From an uncultured Muribaculaceae bacterium (GTDB lineage Bacteria; Bacteroidota; Bacteroidia; Bacteroidales; Muribaculaceae): 64,000 bases of DNA. The translations under genes were made by a program, and so were the position numbers. Each line of letters begins with the position of its first letter. Positions within the stretch are counted from its first letter, which is position 1. Positions 1 through 8,307 of this stretch are shown piece by piece. The stretch spans positions 1-64,000 of the forward strand of contig CAJUKZ010000004.1 of the NCBI GenBank assembly GCA_910586995.1. The letters are read 5' to 3'. The notes beneath the pieces are model-generated. The model saw only the letters and a program-made list of their open reading frames with translations. It was not told the origin of the DNA and ran no database searches.

Positions 1-13
1 CGCAAATTTTGCT

Positions 14-21
14 TATTTTTG
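14..21 (+). promoter_or_regulatory. Putative Bacteroidetes -7 element before the DHH phosphoesterase gene
   Basis: TATTTTTG matches the Bacteroidetes sigma-A -7 consensus TAnnTTTG and lies 17 bases before the ATG at 39. The matching -33 element would fall outside the window, so the call rests on one hexamer-scale match. Confidence 0.4.
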
Positions 22-38
22 TGTGAAATTAGCTAACA

Positions 39-1076
39 ATGAGCATTACAGATAAAGATATACCGCAAATAGAAAAGCTGAAAGAGCTTATTTCCAAGTC
101 AAGGAATGTGGTCATAACTTGTCATCTCTCGCCGGATGGAGATGCTTTGGGGTCGTCATTGGGCCTGAAGCATGTACTTTCTTGCTTGGGTATTGAATGC
201 AGGGTCATAACGCCTGATTGTCCGCCTCAGTCCCTGTCGTTCCTGCCAGGATATAATGACGTGATGCCACTTTCCAGATACGAGACATTAGTGCGAAGCC
301 ATGTCAACAGGGCAGACCTGATATTTTGTCTGGATTACAATGAACTGAAGCGGGTCGATAGACTTGCACCGTATATAGAAGCCTCGCCTGCCCGGAAAAT
401 TATGATTGACCATCACTTGCATCCGGCGACAGAAGGTTTTGATGTACAAATATCACACCCTGAGATTTCATCGACCTGCGCTCTTTTATATAAGGTCATT
501 TGCGCAATGGGGCTTGATGAATATATAACAAAGGATGCAGCGGAGTGCATATATACAGGGATGATGACAGATACGGGTAATTTCAGCTATAATTCAAATG
601 ATCCGGATCTTTATCTTGCAATTTCTGATCTTCTTGAACGAGGAATAGATAAGGATCAGATCTATCGTCAGGCTATGAATGTCAGGTCTGAGAACTCAAT
701 CAGGCTCAATAGTTATGCATTGCTCGAAAAACTTGAGGTTTTCCCTGAGTATCATGCTGCCTTGATCTGTATAACCAGAGATGAGGCAAACAGATTCGGA
801 TATAAAAAGGGAGATACGGAAGGGTTGGTCAATGTACCGCTCAGTATTCCCGGAGTAGTGTACAGTTGTTACCTCCGCGATGAGGAAGATTATGTAAAGG
901 TATCTATGCGTAGTGTCGGGGATTTCCCGGTAAACAAACTATGTAAGGAACATTTTGGTGGTGGTGGTCATCTGAATGCAGCTGGAGGAGAATTCCATGA
1001 TGGCGATATGCACAAATGTGCGGAGCTTTTTAAATCGCTCATGCCTGAGAATCTTTCTCTTATTACAAAGGAATAA
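39..1076 (+). CDS. DHH/DHHA1 family phosphoesterase (NrnA-like oligoribonuclease/pAp phosphatase)
   Basis: Cytoplasmic Mn-dependent phosphoesterase of the NrnA type, a family that degrades short oligonucleotides and often dephosphorylates pAp; the exact substrate here is not visible. The 345-residue length is normal. The N-terminal DHH domain shows SPDGDALGSS (31-40), LDYNE near 98-102, the DHH triad at 124-126 and GMMTDTGNF. The C-terminal DHHA1 domain carries the FGGGGHLNAAGG substrate-binding loop. The ATG at 39 follows a good -7 element. A DUF4827 lipoprotein gene and glmM follow closely on the same strand, probably in one transcript. Confidence 0.9.
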   Translation: MSITDKDIPQIEKLKELISKSRNVVITCHLSPDGDALGSSLGLKHVLSCLGIECRVITPDCPPQSLSFLPGYNDVMPLSRYETLVRSHVNRADLIFCLDYNELKRVDRLAPYIEASPARKIMIDHHLHPATEGFDVQISHPEISSTCALLYKVICAMGLDEYITKDAAECIYTGMMTDTGNFSYNSNDPDLYLAISDLLERGIDKDQIYRQAMNVRSENSIRLNSYALLEKLEVFPEYHAALICITRDEANRFGYKKGDTEGLVNVPLSIPGVVYSCYLRDEEDYVKVSMRSVGDFPVNKLCKEHFGGGGHLNAAGGEFHDGDMHKCAELFKSLMPENLSLITKE

Positions 1077-1098
1077 TAATTTAAGGCAATTATAAAAT

Positions 1099-1683
1099 AT
1101 GAAATCTTATTCACGCTTTTTGTCAATGCTGACATTGGGACTGGGTATTGCGGCTTCCATGATGTCATGCGACGATGGCAAAAGCTATGCTGAGCTTCTG
1201 ACGGATGAAGCTCATTCTATAAACCGTTTTCTTGCGGATCACAGGGTCGAGAATGAAATACCGGCGGATACGGTATTCGAAGTAGGTGAAGATGCACCTT
1301 TCTACCGCTTGGATGCAGACGGCAACTTCTATATGCAGGTGCTTGATGCTGGTACAAAAAGTGAAGCGAATAAAGTACAGCCAAATGAACAAATTTATTT
1401 CCGTACCACGCGCTATAACCTCCATTATTATTTTGACGGGACATTGCCTGAAGGCGATGGTAATGCGTCAGATCCGTCGGTGGGAAACTACTTCTTCAGG
1501 TTTGAAAATTTTGAGTTGCAAAGTTCCTCGCAGTGGGGTTCAGGCATACAGATGCCTCTCTATTATCTGCCTGTGAATTGTGAGGTAAACATTGTGGTAA
1601 AGTCGCAATATGGCATGACCAACGAAGTGGCTAATGTCATACCGTTCATGTATAATATAAGATATTATAAAAGTCCTATTTAA
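1099..1683 (+). CDS. DUF4827-type lipoprotein
   Basis: Short outer-membrane or periplasmic lipoprotein of unknown function, found mainly in Bacteroidetes. A type II signal peptide runs to the lipobox ASMMSC, with C24 as the lipidated residue, followed directly by DD; acidic residues at this position are typical of surface-exported lipoproteins in this phylum. The mature part (about 170 residues) has alternating aromatic and polar segments, such as YNLHYYFDG, that suggest beta structure. It lies 22 bases after the DHH gene and 24 before glmM, so it is probably co-transcribed with them. The family name is from recollection of the family, not from a search. Confidence 0.7.
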   Translation: MKSYSRFLSMLTLGLGIAASMMSCDDGKSYAELLTDEAHSINRFLADHRVENEIPADTVFEVGEDAPFYRLDADGNFYMQVLDAGTKSEANKVQPNEQIYFRTTRYNLHYYFDGTLPEGDGNASDPSVGNYFFRFENFELQSSSQWGSGIQMPLYYLPVNCEVNIVVKSQYGMTNEVANVIPFMYNIRYYKSPI

Positions 1684-1707
1684 TAAATAGTTAACACACA
1701 TACCAAT

Positions 1708-3096
1708 ATGTCGCTTATAAAATCAATTTCTGGCATTAGAGGAACAATCGGAGGCCGTACGGGAGAAGGCCTTAGCCCGGTTGACGTTGTGAAATTCACG
1801 GCAGCATACGCTAAAGTAATAAAGGAGACTACAACCAGGGATAACCGGACTATCGTTGTAGGTTGTGACGCAAGAGTCTCAGGACCTATGGTAGAAGGGC
1901 TTGTTGTATCAACTCTCTGCGCTATGGGTTTCGATGTTGTAAATATCGGATTAGCGTCAACTCCTACGACAGAAGTTGCTGTTACTATGGAAAAGGCATG
2001 CGGAGGTATAATTCTCACCGCGAGTCATAACCCCGGACAGTGGAATGCATTAAAACTGCTGAATGAATCCGGAGAGTTTTTTGATGATGCTATGGGTAAG
2101 AGAGTGCTTGCAATTGCGGAGGCGGAAGATTTCGATTTTGCCAATGTCGAAGATCTTGGTCATGAATTTGTGAATAACACCTACGATGCAAAGCATATTG
2201 AATCAGTGCTGGCACTTCCATTGGTAGATGTGGAAGCAATACGCAAGGCTAATTTTACAGTTGCAGTAGATGCAGTGAATTCAGTTGGTGGTATCGTGAT
2301 ACCTCGTCTGCTGAAAGCATTGGGTGTCAATAATATCATAGAACTTAACTGTGAAGCTACTGGAAAATTTGCCCATACACCGGAACCAATTCCGGAAAAC
2401 CTTACTCAGATCTCGGATCTGATGAAGACATCCGGAGCGGATGTCGGTTTTGTAGTTGATCCGGATGTGGATCGCCTGGCGATTGTGATGAACGGAGGTG
2501 AAATGTTTGTGGAGGAATATACTCTCGTAGCTATAGCGGATTATGTGCTTTCTCACACTCCTGGATCTACAGTCAGCAATCTGAGTTCATCAAGAGCATT
2601 GCGCGATGTAACGCAGGCTCATGGTTGCTCATATTCTGCTGCTGCAGTAGGTGAGGTTAATGTCACCACTAAGATGAAAGAGACTGGAGCCGTAATCGGA
2701 GGTGAAGGCAATGGAGGTGTTATCTATCCAGAATTGCATTACGGACGCGATGCTTTGGTCGGTGTTGCTCTGTTCCTGAGCCTTATGGCACGCAGCGGCA
2801 AGAAAGTGACTGAACTTAAGGCTGGATACCCAGCGTATGCTATCGCTAAGACAAAGGTAACGCTTACTCCTGAAATAGATGTAGATGGTGTTCTTGCCAG
2901 GATTAAAGAAGAATATACAGGCCGTGGTGAAATCACAGACATCGATGGCGTGAAGATTGATTTTCCTGACGCCTGGGTTCACCTGCGCAAGTCAAATACA
3001 GAACCTATAATCCGTATTTACGCAGAGGCGCACACAATGGAGCAGGCCGAGGCTTTGGCCGATTCTTTGCGTAGCTATATCTCAGAAATGAAATAA
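1708..3096 (+). CDS. glmM: Phosphoglucosamine mutase (alpha-D-phosphohexomutase family)
   Basis: Converts glucosamine-6-phosphate to glucosamine-1-phosphate on the way to UDP-GlcNAc for peptidoglycan and lipid A. All four phosphohexomutase signatures are present: the phosphoserine loop TASHNPGQWNALK with S106, the metal loop DPDVDRLAIV, the sugar-binding GEGNGGV, and the C-terminal phosphate loop RKSNTEPIIRIYAEA. Length (462) is normal. The QWNALK context is the form common in Bacteroidetes. A phosphomannomutase/phosphoglucomutase activity cannot be excluded from motifs alone. Confidence 0.88.
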   Translation: MSLIKSISGIRGTIGGRTGEGLSPVDVVKFTAAYAKVIKETTTRDNRTIVVGCDARVSGPMVEGLVVSTLCAMGFDVVNIGLASTPTTEVAVTMEKACGGIILTASHNPGQWNALKLLNESGEFFDDAMGKRVLAIAEAEDFDFANVEDLGHEFVNNTYDAKHIESVLALPLVDVEAIRKANFTVAVDAVNSVGGIVIPRLLKALGVNNIIELNCEATGKFAHTPEPIPENLTQISDLMKTSGADVGFVVDPDVDRLAIVMNGGEMFVEEYTLVAIADYVLSHTPGSTVSNLSSSRALRDVTQAHGCSYSAAAVGEVNVTTKMKETGAVIGGEGNGGVIYPELHYGRDALVGVALFLSLMARSGKKVTELKAGYPAYAIAKTKVTLTPEIDVDGVLARIKEEYTGRGEITDIDGVKIDFPDAWVHLRKSNTEPIIRIYAEAHTMEQAEALADSLRSYISEMK

Positions 3097-3128
3097 AACC
3101 GGATTTTGCTGTTTTTGTGATGCATAAC

Positions 3129-3159
3129 TTGTGTATGTTAATTAAAACAGCTAAATTTG
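3129..3159 (+). promoter_or_regulatory. Putative promoter of the L25/Ctc gene
   Basis: TTG at 3129-3131 and TAAATTTG at 3152-3159 are separated by 20 bases, matching the Bacteroidetes -33/-7 arrangement. The start would fall near 3166, giving a leader of about 75 bases before the ATG at 3241. Confidence 0.6.
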
Positions 3160-3240
3160 CAGTCGCTTTTTAGCATCCCGTGTGATGGGAAATTAATGAG
3201 CAATATCTTTAATTTTTAGTAACACAACAAAAAATCAGAA

Positions 3241-3894
3241 ATGAAGACATTCCAACTGACAGCCGAGCCTCGTACAGATTTAGGCAAGAAGGCAACAAAA
3301 GCGCTTCGCAGCGAAGCTAAAATCCCCGCAGTACTCAATGGAGGTAAACTCGTTGAACTTCCTTTTGCAGGAACTCTCCAGCCAGGAGAAAAGCTTGTCG
3401 AGATCGGTGACGGTAAAGGCTTGATAACAACAGATCTCATTCTTACTCAGGATGCAGTGCGCAAGCTCATCTACACTCCTGAAATCTACGCTATCGAACT
3501 GTCTTATAATGGCACAACAAAGATGGCTGTGATTAAGGATATCCAATTCCATCCCGTGAAGGATACAATTCTGCACATCGATCTTCTTGAAGTGCATCCT
3601 GATAAGCCCGTGGTAATGGAAGTGCCTGTTAAGCTTGAAGGTCACGCAGAAGGTGTTAAGGCTGGTGGTAAGCTGAACCTGAACATGAAGAAGCTCAAGG
3701 TGAAAGCTCTCTACAATGAAATTCCCGAGCGCCTTGTGATCAATGTCGATCACCTCGGTCTTGGTAAGACCATGCAGATCCGTGACCTCCACTTCGAGGG
3801 TCTTGAGCTTGTAAATGCAAAGAATGCTGTTGTCTGCGCTGTAGCTCTGACACGTGCTGCACGTGGTGCTGCCGCTGCTGCAGCAAATGCTTAA
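3241..3894 (+). CDS. rplY: 50S ribosomal protein L25 / general stress protein Ctc
   Basis: Two-domain (CTC-type) L25 that binds 5S rRNA in the large subunit. The N-terminal L25 beta-barrel domain begins FQLTAEPRTDLGKKATKALR and includes KIPAVLNGG; a second beta-rich TL5/CTC domain follows with HVDHLGLGKTMQIRDLHF-like sequence. The 217-residue length fits the long Ctc form and not the 94-residue E. coli L25. The C-terminus is an alanine-rich tail. pth follows within a dozen bases, as in many bacteria. Confidence 0.92.
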   Translation: MKTFQLTAEPRTDLGKKATKALRSEAKIPAVLNGGKLVELPFAGTLQPGEKLVEIGDGKGLITTDLILTQDAVRKLIYTPEIYAIELSYNGTTKMAVIKDIQFHPVKDTILHIDLLEVHPDKPVVMEVPVKLEGHAEGVKAGGKLNLNMKKLKVKALYNEIPERLVINVDHLGLGKTMQIRDLHFEGLELVNAKNAVVCAVALTRAARGAAAAAANA

Positions 3895-3906
3895 TAGCTT
3901 TTGCCA

Positions 3907-4470
3907 ATGAAGTACCTTATAGTTGGACTGGGTAATATCGGTGATGAATACCGCGATACCCGACACAACATAGGATTTAATGTATTGGATGCCTTAGCTA
4001 AGGCATCCAATACTGTATTTAGCACTGAGCGTTACGGTGATGTGGCTCACATGCGGTTAAAAAACAAGATGCTTACATTGCTGAAGCCGTCGACATATAT
4101 GAATCTTTCAGGCAATGCTGTAAGATATTGGAAAGAGCGGGAGGGTATAGAATTGGATCATATACTTGTTGTAGTCGATGATCTTGCACTCCCGTTTGGT
4201 TCTATCCGACTTAGACTTGGAGGTAGCGATGCAGGTCACAACGGCCTGAAAAATATAGCGGAAATGTTGAAGACAACCGCATATCCAAGGCTGCGTTTCG
4301 GTATAGGCAACGACTTCCCGAGAGGTTGCCAGATCGACTATGTATTGGGACATTTCACTCCTGAGCAGGTTGAAGCTATGCCGGAGCGTATAGACGTCGC
4401 TGTAGAAGCCATAAAGACTTTTTGCTTGGCAGGAATCAATCGCGCGATGAATATGTTCAACAACAAGTAG
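3907..4470 (+). CDS. pth: Peptidyl-tRNA hydrolase
   Basis: Releases peptides from prematurely dissociated peptidyl-tRNA in the cytoplasm. Seen: N-terminal YLIVGLGNIGDEY, DTRHNIGF with the catalytic histidine, TYMNLSGNAV, DDLALPFG, and GGSDAGHNGLKN. I chose the ATG at 3907 (MKYLIVGLGN) over an in-frame TTG at 3901, because family members begin right at the first beta strand. At 187 residues it has normal length. It is 12 bases from the L25 gene and 5 bases before the S4-domain gene. Confidence 0.95.
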   Translation: MKYLIVGLGNIGDEYRDTRHNIGFNVLDALAKASNTVFSTERYGDVAHMRLKNKMLTLLKPSTYMNLSGNAVRYWKEREGIELDHILVVVDDLALPFGSIRLRLGGSDAGHNGLKNIAEMLKTTAYPRLRFGIGNDFPRGCQIDYVLGHFTPEQVEAMPERIDVAVEAIKTFCLAGINRAMNMFNNK

Positions 4471-4475
4471 AAATT

Positions 4476-4928
4476 ATGTCGCAGAGTGAAGTCAGAATAG
4501 ATAAATGGCTATGGGCTGTGCGTATATTTAAAACACGTACCATATCATCAGAGGCTTGCAAGCGGGGGCGGGTGACACTTAATCCTTCAGGGGTTATAGC
4601 AAAGCCGTCGCGTATGATAAAGGTTGGAGATGAAATCAATGTCAGAAAACCTCCGGTTACGTATACGTTCAGGGTCAAAGCTCTCACCCAGAACAGACTT
4701 GGAGCAAAGCTTGTTCCGGATTATATGGAAAATATAACTCCTAAGTCACAATTGGATTTGCTTGAAGTAGTCAAGATAAGCGGCTTTGTGGATCGCAGAA
4801 AAGGTCTCGGTAGACCTACTAAGCGAGAGGGACGCGAATTGTCTAAATTCACCGAGGAAGCTTATTTCGGCAGTGACGACGGTTGGGACTTTGAATTCGA
4901 TTTCAATGATGATCAGGATATGGAGTGA
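4476..4928 (+). CDS. S4-domain RNA-binding protein (Hsp15/RlqH-like)
   Basis: Small RNA-binding protein related to Hsp15, which binds stalled 50S subunits carrying peptidyl-tRNA; that role would fit its place directly after pth. The S4 fold shows VRIDKWLWAVRIFKTRT followed by ACKRGRVTLNP and VGDEINV. The C-terminus is basic (VDRRKGLGRPTKREGR) and then strongly acidic (DDGWDFEFDFNDDQD). The ATG at 4476 gives 150 residues beginning just before the S4 fold; an upstream in-frame ATG at 4422 would overlap pth by 49 bases and is unlikely. Confidence 0.85.
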   Translation: MSQSEVRIDKWLWAVRIFKTRTISSEACKRGRVTLNPSGVIAKPSRMIKVGDEINVRKPPVTYTFRVKALTQNRLGAKLVPDYMENITPKSQLDLLEVVKISGFVDRRKGLGRPTKREGRELSKFTEEAYFGSDDGWDFEFDFNDDQDME

Positions 4929-4949
4929 CGCATACCTGACGTGATAGAA

Positions 4950-4994
4950 AAACAGGCGGTAGAAAGTACTATCATAATCTTCTACCGCCTGTTT
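4950..4994. terminator. Bidirectional intrinsic terminator
   Basis: Perfect 15-base stem: 4950-4964 (AAACAGGCGGTAGAA) pairs with 4980-4994, with a 15-base loop. A-rich and T-rich flanks on both sides fit termination of the S4 gene on + and of the ferredoxin gene on -, which converge here. Confidence 0.85.
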
Positions 4995-4997
4995 AAT

Positions 4998-5750
4998 TTA
5001 TAAGGCATTGACGAATTGACCGTGTTTAATCGTTTTAGTTCCGTACTGTATTGCAAAAGATGGGCAATTATGCAGACATCTTAGGCATATTGTACATTTA
5101 GGCTTAATCCAAGTGGCTTTACCGTTGATTATGGATATGGCACGTTCAGGGCAATGTCTTGAGCATCGGCCACATCCGGTACATCGGTCAGAGATCAGTC
5201 TGAAGTGTGAGGTATCTCGCTTATTATCATAACCGGAGTAATATATATCTGAGATCCAACGTGGTAATTTTGATCTGTCGAAATTACCGTGCTGTCCGTC
5301 TGTCAGCGATAAAGCAATGTCGGAGATCTTGTCCTGTGCGGTTAAAGTGCGTTGATGGGTTTTTACTCTGTCTGAGAGGTCAAACATCGGTGTCCATGTG
5401 TCAACCATCCGAACCGAATGTTGTGCATCGACGTGTATTCCTTTTTTCAAGAGTATTTCTCTTAGTCGATGCGATGCGCCACCGCTTAGTGTTCCGAATG
5501 TTACGATAGTAAATACAAACGAGGGTTTTCCGGTGAGTGTCAACCGGTTTAGAAAACGCTCTACTATTGCCGGTAGTTTAAAAAAATGTACGGCACAGAC
5601 AATCCCAAGCCTTTCGCCATCCAGAAATTTGTAATTATAAAATTCTTTCTCAGAAATATCGTCAATAGCAATGGCATTTTCCCCTAATGCAGCCGCGACT
5701 TTCTCGGACACATTCCGACTGTTTCCTGCTCCTGAGAAATAGAAGATCAT
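4998..5750 (-). CDS. EFR1 family protein: flavodoxin-like domain plus 2x[4Fe-4S] ferredoxin
   Basis: Predicted cytoplasmic electron-transfer protein. The N-terminus (MIFYFSGAGNSRNVSEKV) is a flavodoxin-type FMN-binding start with the phosphate loop SGAGNS. The C-terminal third holds two complete 4Fe-4S motifs, CTGCGRCSRHCP and CTICLRCLHNCP. At 250 residues it matches the EFR1 flavo-ferredoxin architecture common in anaerobes. It is the last gene of a three-gene minus-strand unit (3 bases after the DUF2007 gene). Its redox partner is not evident from the neighbours. Confidence 0.88.
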   Translation of the reverse strand: MIFYFSGAGNSRNVSEKVAAALGENAIAIDDISEKEFYNYKFLDGERLGIVCAVHFFKLPAIVERFLNRLTLTGKPSFVFTIVTFGTLSGGASHRLREILLKKGIHVDAQHSVRMVDTWTPMFDLSDRVKTHQRTLTAQDKISDIALSLTDGQHGNFDRSKLPRWISDIYYSGYDNKRDTSHFRLISDRCTGCGRCSRHCPERAISIINGKATWIKPKCTICLRCLHNCPSFAIQYGTKTIKHGQFVNAL

Positions 5751-5753
5751 AGG

Positions 5754-5987
5754 TTAATCGGTTGCTGTAGCACCATCTAATATTGCGTTTGCTTCATCAA
5801 TATCCTCTGGATTGACAAGAAGCTTTATGCTGCAGATGTCAGAAATTGGTATGGCAAGAACAGAAGAAATGATCTGATTCTCGAGTTGACAATGTACGCC
5901 TGCTGAACGCAGTGCACCTAATGCAATATACGCTTCAGGGGCATTGTCATATACACGTAATATTACCGGTGCGTTGGAGGTTGACAT
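5754..5987 (-). CDS. DUF2007 (putative signal-transducing) small protein
   Basis: 77-residue soluble protein resembling the DUF2007 fold: VILRVYDNAPEAYIALGALRSAGVHCQLEN followed in pieces by an IKLLVNPEDIDEANAIL segment. The pattern is a beta strand, a helix that scans for paralogous interface, and the typical closing LLV.PEDI.EA..IL helix. Function is unknown; the family is thought to act in signalling or as a fusion module. A similar module forms the N-terminus of the universal stress protein at 41253. It is packed between an unknown gene (1-base gap) and the flavo-ferredoxin gene. Confidence 0.7.
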   Translation of the reverse strand: MSTSNAPVILRVYDNAPEAYIALGALRSAGVHCQLENQIISSVLAIPISDICSIKLLVNPEDIDEANAILDGATATD

Positions 5988-5988
5988 T

Positions 5989-6339
5989 TTAGCTGTTGAA
6001 TTTATCTCTTAGAATACCCATGAAGGATCTTTTCATGGGCTTTATATTCAAGCTTACCTTTGGCTCTTTGCGGTTTAGGAATATGATGGAGGAATGCAAT
6101 ACTATAGCTATCCATTTTTCAAATACCACAAATGCATGTATATGGCTCATTGGGATGGCGTGAAACGGTGATGCCGGATCTACAGAGCCAATAATGAGTT
6201 TATCGTCAGGTGATACAGTCAGATTATGTATGTCAGCCAGATCCCCATCGAATATAATAGAAATATCTAAATCGTCGGGTGATGCAGGACGCTTCTTATA
6301 TTTCTTATATAGGGTGTCTATTACTTGTCCGGTTATCAT
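5989..6339 (-). CDS. Conserved-looking hypothetical protein
   Basis: 116-residue protein I do not recognise. It has no signal peptide. One hydrophobic stretch (WIAIVLHSSIIFL, about residues 75-87) could be a buried strand pair or a weak membrane segment; the C-terminus is basic (KPMKRSFMGILRDKF). Support for coding is the tight packing: it leads a minus-strand unit with only one base before the DUF2007 gene, and no competing frame looks better. No clear -7 promoter was found upstream. Confidence 0.55.
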   Translation of the reverse strand: MITGQVIDTLYKKYKKRPASPDDLDISIIFDGDLADIHNLTVSPDDKLIIGSVDPASPFHAIPMSHIHAFVVFEKWIAIVLHSSIIFLNRKEPKVSLNIKPMKRSFMGILRDKFNS

Positions 6340-6538
6340 GATTAATATTCAGGATAGGGTATTAATTACTATAATTGCTTCGAGAAATATTCGGATAAGT
6401 ATTCCGGCTCATATTCTCTTATATGTAGAACAACAACGGATTGTGTATAGTTCGTTTGAAAAGTAAAAATTTGCTATAGGCTGGAATAATATTATTTATG
6501 GCTGATAATGATGTGGCAGCCTGATTAATTGAATTTAA
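6340..6538. other. Intergenic region, nothing further seen
   Basis: About 200 bases of A+T-rich sequence between the unknown gene and the mmd terminator. It must hold the start site for the minus-strand unit at 6339-4998, but no TAnnTTTG match on that strand was found. Open frames through it are short and overlap the neighbouring gene. Confidence 0.4.
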
Positions 6539-6597
6539 AAGAACTCCGGCAGTAAAGTCCGGATTGTATTTCCATTGGCTTTACAGCCGGAGTTCTT
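6539..6597 (-). terminator. Intrinsic terminator of the mmd operon
   Basis: Long stem: 6539-6550 (AAGAACTCCGGC) pairs with 6586-6597, and GTAAAG at 6552-6557 extends it by pairing with CTTTAC at 6579-6584 across an A-A mismatch. On the minus strand it begins 13 bases after the stop of the beta-subunit gene and is followed by TTTT, as expected for a terminator. Confidence 0.85.
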
Positions 6598-6609
6598 GAA
6601 GCTTTATTG

Positions 6610-7764
6610 TCAAGCAAGGAATCCAAGCAGTACACCTGCGGCTACAGCACTACCTATAACACCCGCAACATTCGGGCCCATAGCGTGCATCAGCAGGTAG
6701 TTGGATGGATCGTATTCCAGACCGAGGTTGTTGGATATACGGGCTGACATCGGAACTGCGGAGACTCCTGCATTGCCGATCAGAGGATTTATCTTCTTGC
6801 TCTTTGGGAGGAAAAGGTTAAACAGTTTCACGAAGCATACACCGGATGCCGAAGCAATTATGAAGGCCATGAAACCAAGCAGGAAGATGAAAATTGTCTG
6901 TGCGGTCAGGAATGAGGATGCCTGAGTTGACGCACCGACGGTCATTCCGAGAAGGATTGTGACAATGTCGGTAAGTGCATTTGATGCTGTGTTTGCCAGA
7001 CGTTTTGTCTTGCCGCATTCACGCAGCAGGTTGCCGAAGAACAGCATACCAAGCAGGGGAAGACCGGAGGGTACTACGAAGCAAGTGAGCAGCAGGCCGA
7101 TTATCGGGAACAGGATCTTCTCACGCTGTGTCACCGCACGGGCCGGCTTCATCTTTATTCGGCGCTCGTTGTGAGTGGTGAGCAGGCGCATGATCGGCGG
7201 CTGAATAACAGGCACAAGTGCCATGTATGAATAAGCCGATACTGCAATTGCCCCCATCAGGTTAGGAGCAAGTTTAGATGAAAGGAAGATGGCAGTAGGA
7301 CCGTCAGCACCACCGATAATGGCGATGGCTCCTGCTTGGTCGGGAGCAAATCCGAGAGCCATAGCTACCATATATGCTCCGAAGATACCAAACTGCGCAG
7401 CAGCGCCGATAAGCATGAGTTTTGGATTCGCAATGAGTGCAGTAAAATCAGTCATTGCACCTATACCCAGGAAGATCAGCGGGGGATACCATCCGGCACT
7501 TACGCCATTGTATAGGATATTCAGAACAGATCCCTGCTCATAGATACCTATTTCCAATCCGGCATTCAGATTGAAAGGAATATTTCCAATCAGCATACCG
7601 AAGCCGATAGGAACCAAGAGCATGGGCTCGAAGTCTTTCTTAATGGCAAGCCATATGAAGAAAAGACCTACGCAGAGCATTACAAGATGCTCCCAGGTAG
7701 CGTTATAGAAGCCGGTCAGCTCCCAGAAACGCTGTAGGTTTGATGCAAAAAATTCGCCAAACAT
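6610..7764 (-). CDS. mmdB: Sodium ion-translocating decarboxylase beta subunit (methylmalonyl-CoA type)
   Basis: Polytopic inner-membrane subunit that decarboxylates carboxybiotin and couples this to Na+ export. Diagnostic segments are GGADGPTAIFLSSKLAPNL, the signature of OadB/MmdB/GcdB, then GASTQASSFL and NAGVSAVPMSARIS. The C-terminus is a glycine-rich membrane helix (GPNVAGVIGSAVAAGVLLGF). Length 384 is normal. Neighbouring epimerase and CoA-carboxyltransferase genes argue for methylmalonyl-CoA over oxaloacetate as the substrate. It is the last gene of the operon. Confidence 0.92.
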   Translation of the reverse strand: MFGEFFASNLQRFWELTGFYNATWEHLVMLCVGLFFIWLAIKKDFEPMLLVPIGFGMLIGNIPFNLNAGLEIGIYEQGSVLNILYNGVSAGWYPPLIFLGIGAMTDFTALIANPKLMLIGAAAQFGIFGAYMVAMALGFAPDQAGAIAIIGGADGPTAIFLSSKLAPNLMGAIAVSAYSYMALVPVIQPPIMRLLTTHNERRIKMKPARAVTQREKILFPIIGLLLTCFVVPSGLPLLGMLFFGNLLRECGKTKRLANTASNALTDIVTILLGMTVGASTQASSFLTAQTIFIFLLGFMAFIIASASGVCFVKLFNLFLPKSKKINPLIGNAGVSAVPMSARISNNLGLEYDPSNYLLMHAMGPNVAGVIGSAVAAGVLLGFLA

Positions 7765-7813
7765 ATTTTATCAGATTCAGAGTTTTGACTATTGATAATT
7801 GTGGTCCGGCAAA

Positions 7814-8251
7814 TTATTCGATTGTGAGCAGGGCTTCGCCTTCAAGAACGCTCTGGCCGTTTGAGACAGATATTGATGAGATCTTGCCATCGCGGCCGGC
7901 CTTTATCGCATTTTCCATCTTCATGGCTTCGAGTACCACTACTGTGTCATTGGCAGAAACTGTATCTCCAACCTTGCAGTTGATAGAAAGTATCACACCA
8001 GGCAGGGGGGCTTTCACTGCAGTTCCTGCTCCAGTTGTAGCTGCTGGCTTAGCTACGACTTTTTCTCCTGTAGCTGTACGTGGAGCTGCCTCAGGACGCG
8101 GACTCTTTACTACAGTGACAGGTGCTGTCTCGCGGTTGAGTTGCACTTTATAAGGAGTGCCGTTGACTTCTACCTGAGCGACATTATTGTCAATATCGCC
8201 TACGGACACTGTATATACTGAGCCGTTGATGGTATATTTATATTCTTTCAT
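7814..8251 (-). CDS. mmdC: Biotin carrier subunit of the Na+-pumping decarboxylase
   Basis: Carries CO2 on biotin between the carboxyltransferase and the membrane beta subunit. The C-terminal biotinyl domain has EAMKMEN, with K111 as the biotinylated lysine, preceded by APLPGVILSINCKVGD. A flexible alanine/proline/threonine-rich linker (about residues 42-78) separates it from an N-terminal beta-rich association domain (YKYTINGSVYTVSVGDI). At 145 residues it matches the usual small carrier. It sits 56 bases after the OadG-like gene and 49 before mmdB. Confidence 0.93.
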   Translation of the reverse strand: MKEYKYTINGSVYTVSVGDIDNNVAQVEVNGTPYKVQLNRETAPVTVVKSPRPEAAPRTATGEKVVAKPAATTGAGTAVKAPLPGVILSINCKVGDTVSANDTVVVLEAMKMENAIKAGRDGKISSISVSNGQSVLEGEALLTIE

Positions 8252-8307
8252 TGTATGAAAAATCTATATGTTACTGTAAAAATGAAATTGTTGTGCAAGA
8301 ACCATTC

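Noticed and set aside
3280..3966. 228-residue reading frame on the minus strand over the L25 and pth genes
   Set aside because: Antisense shadow of the well-supported L25 gene; cysteine- and histidine-rich composition without any recognisable fold.
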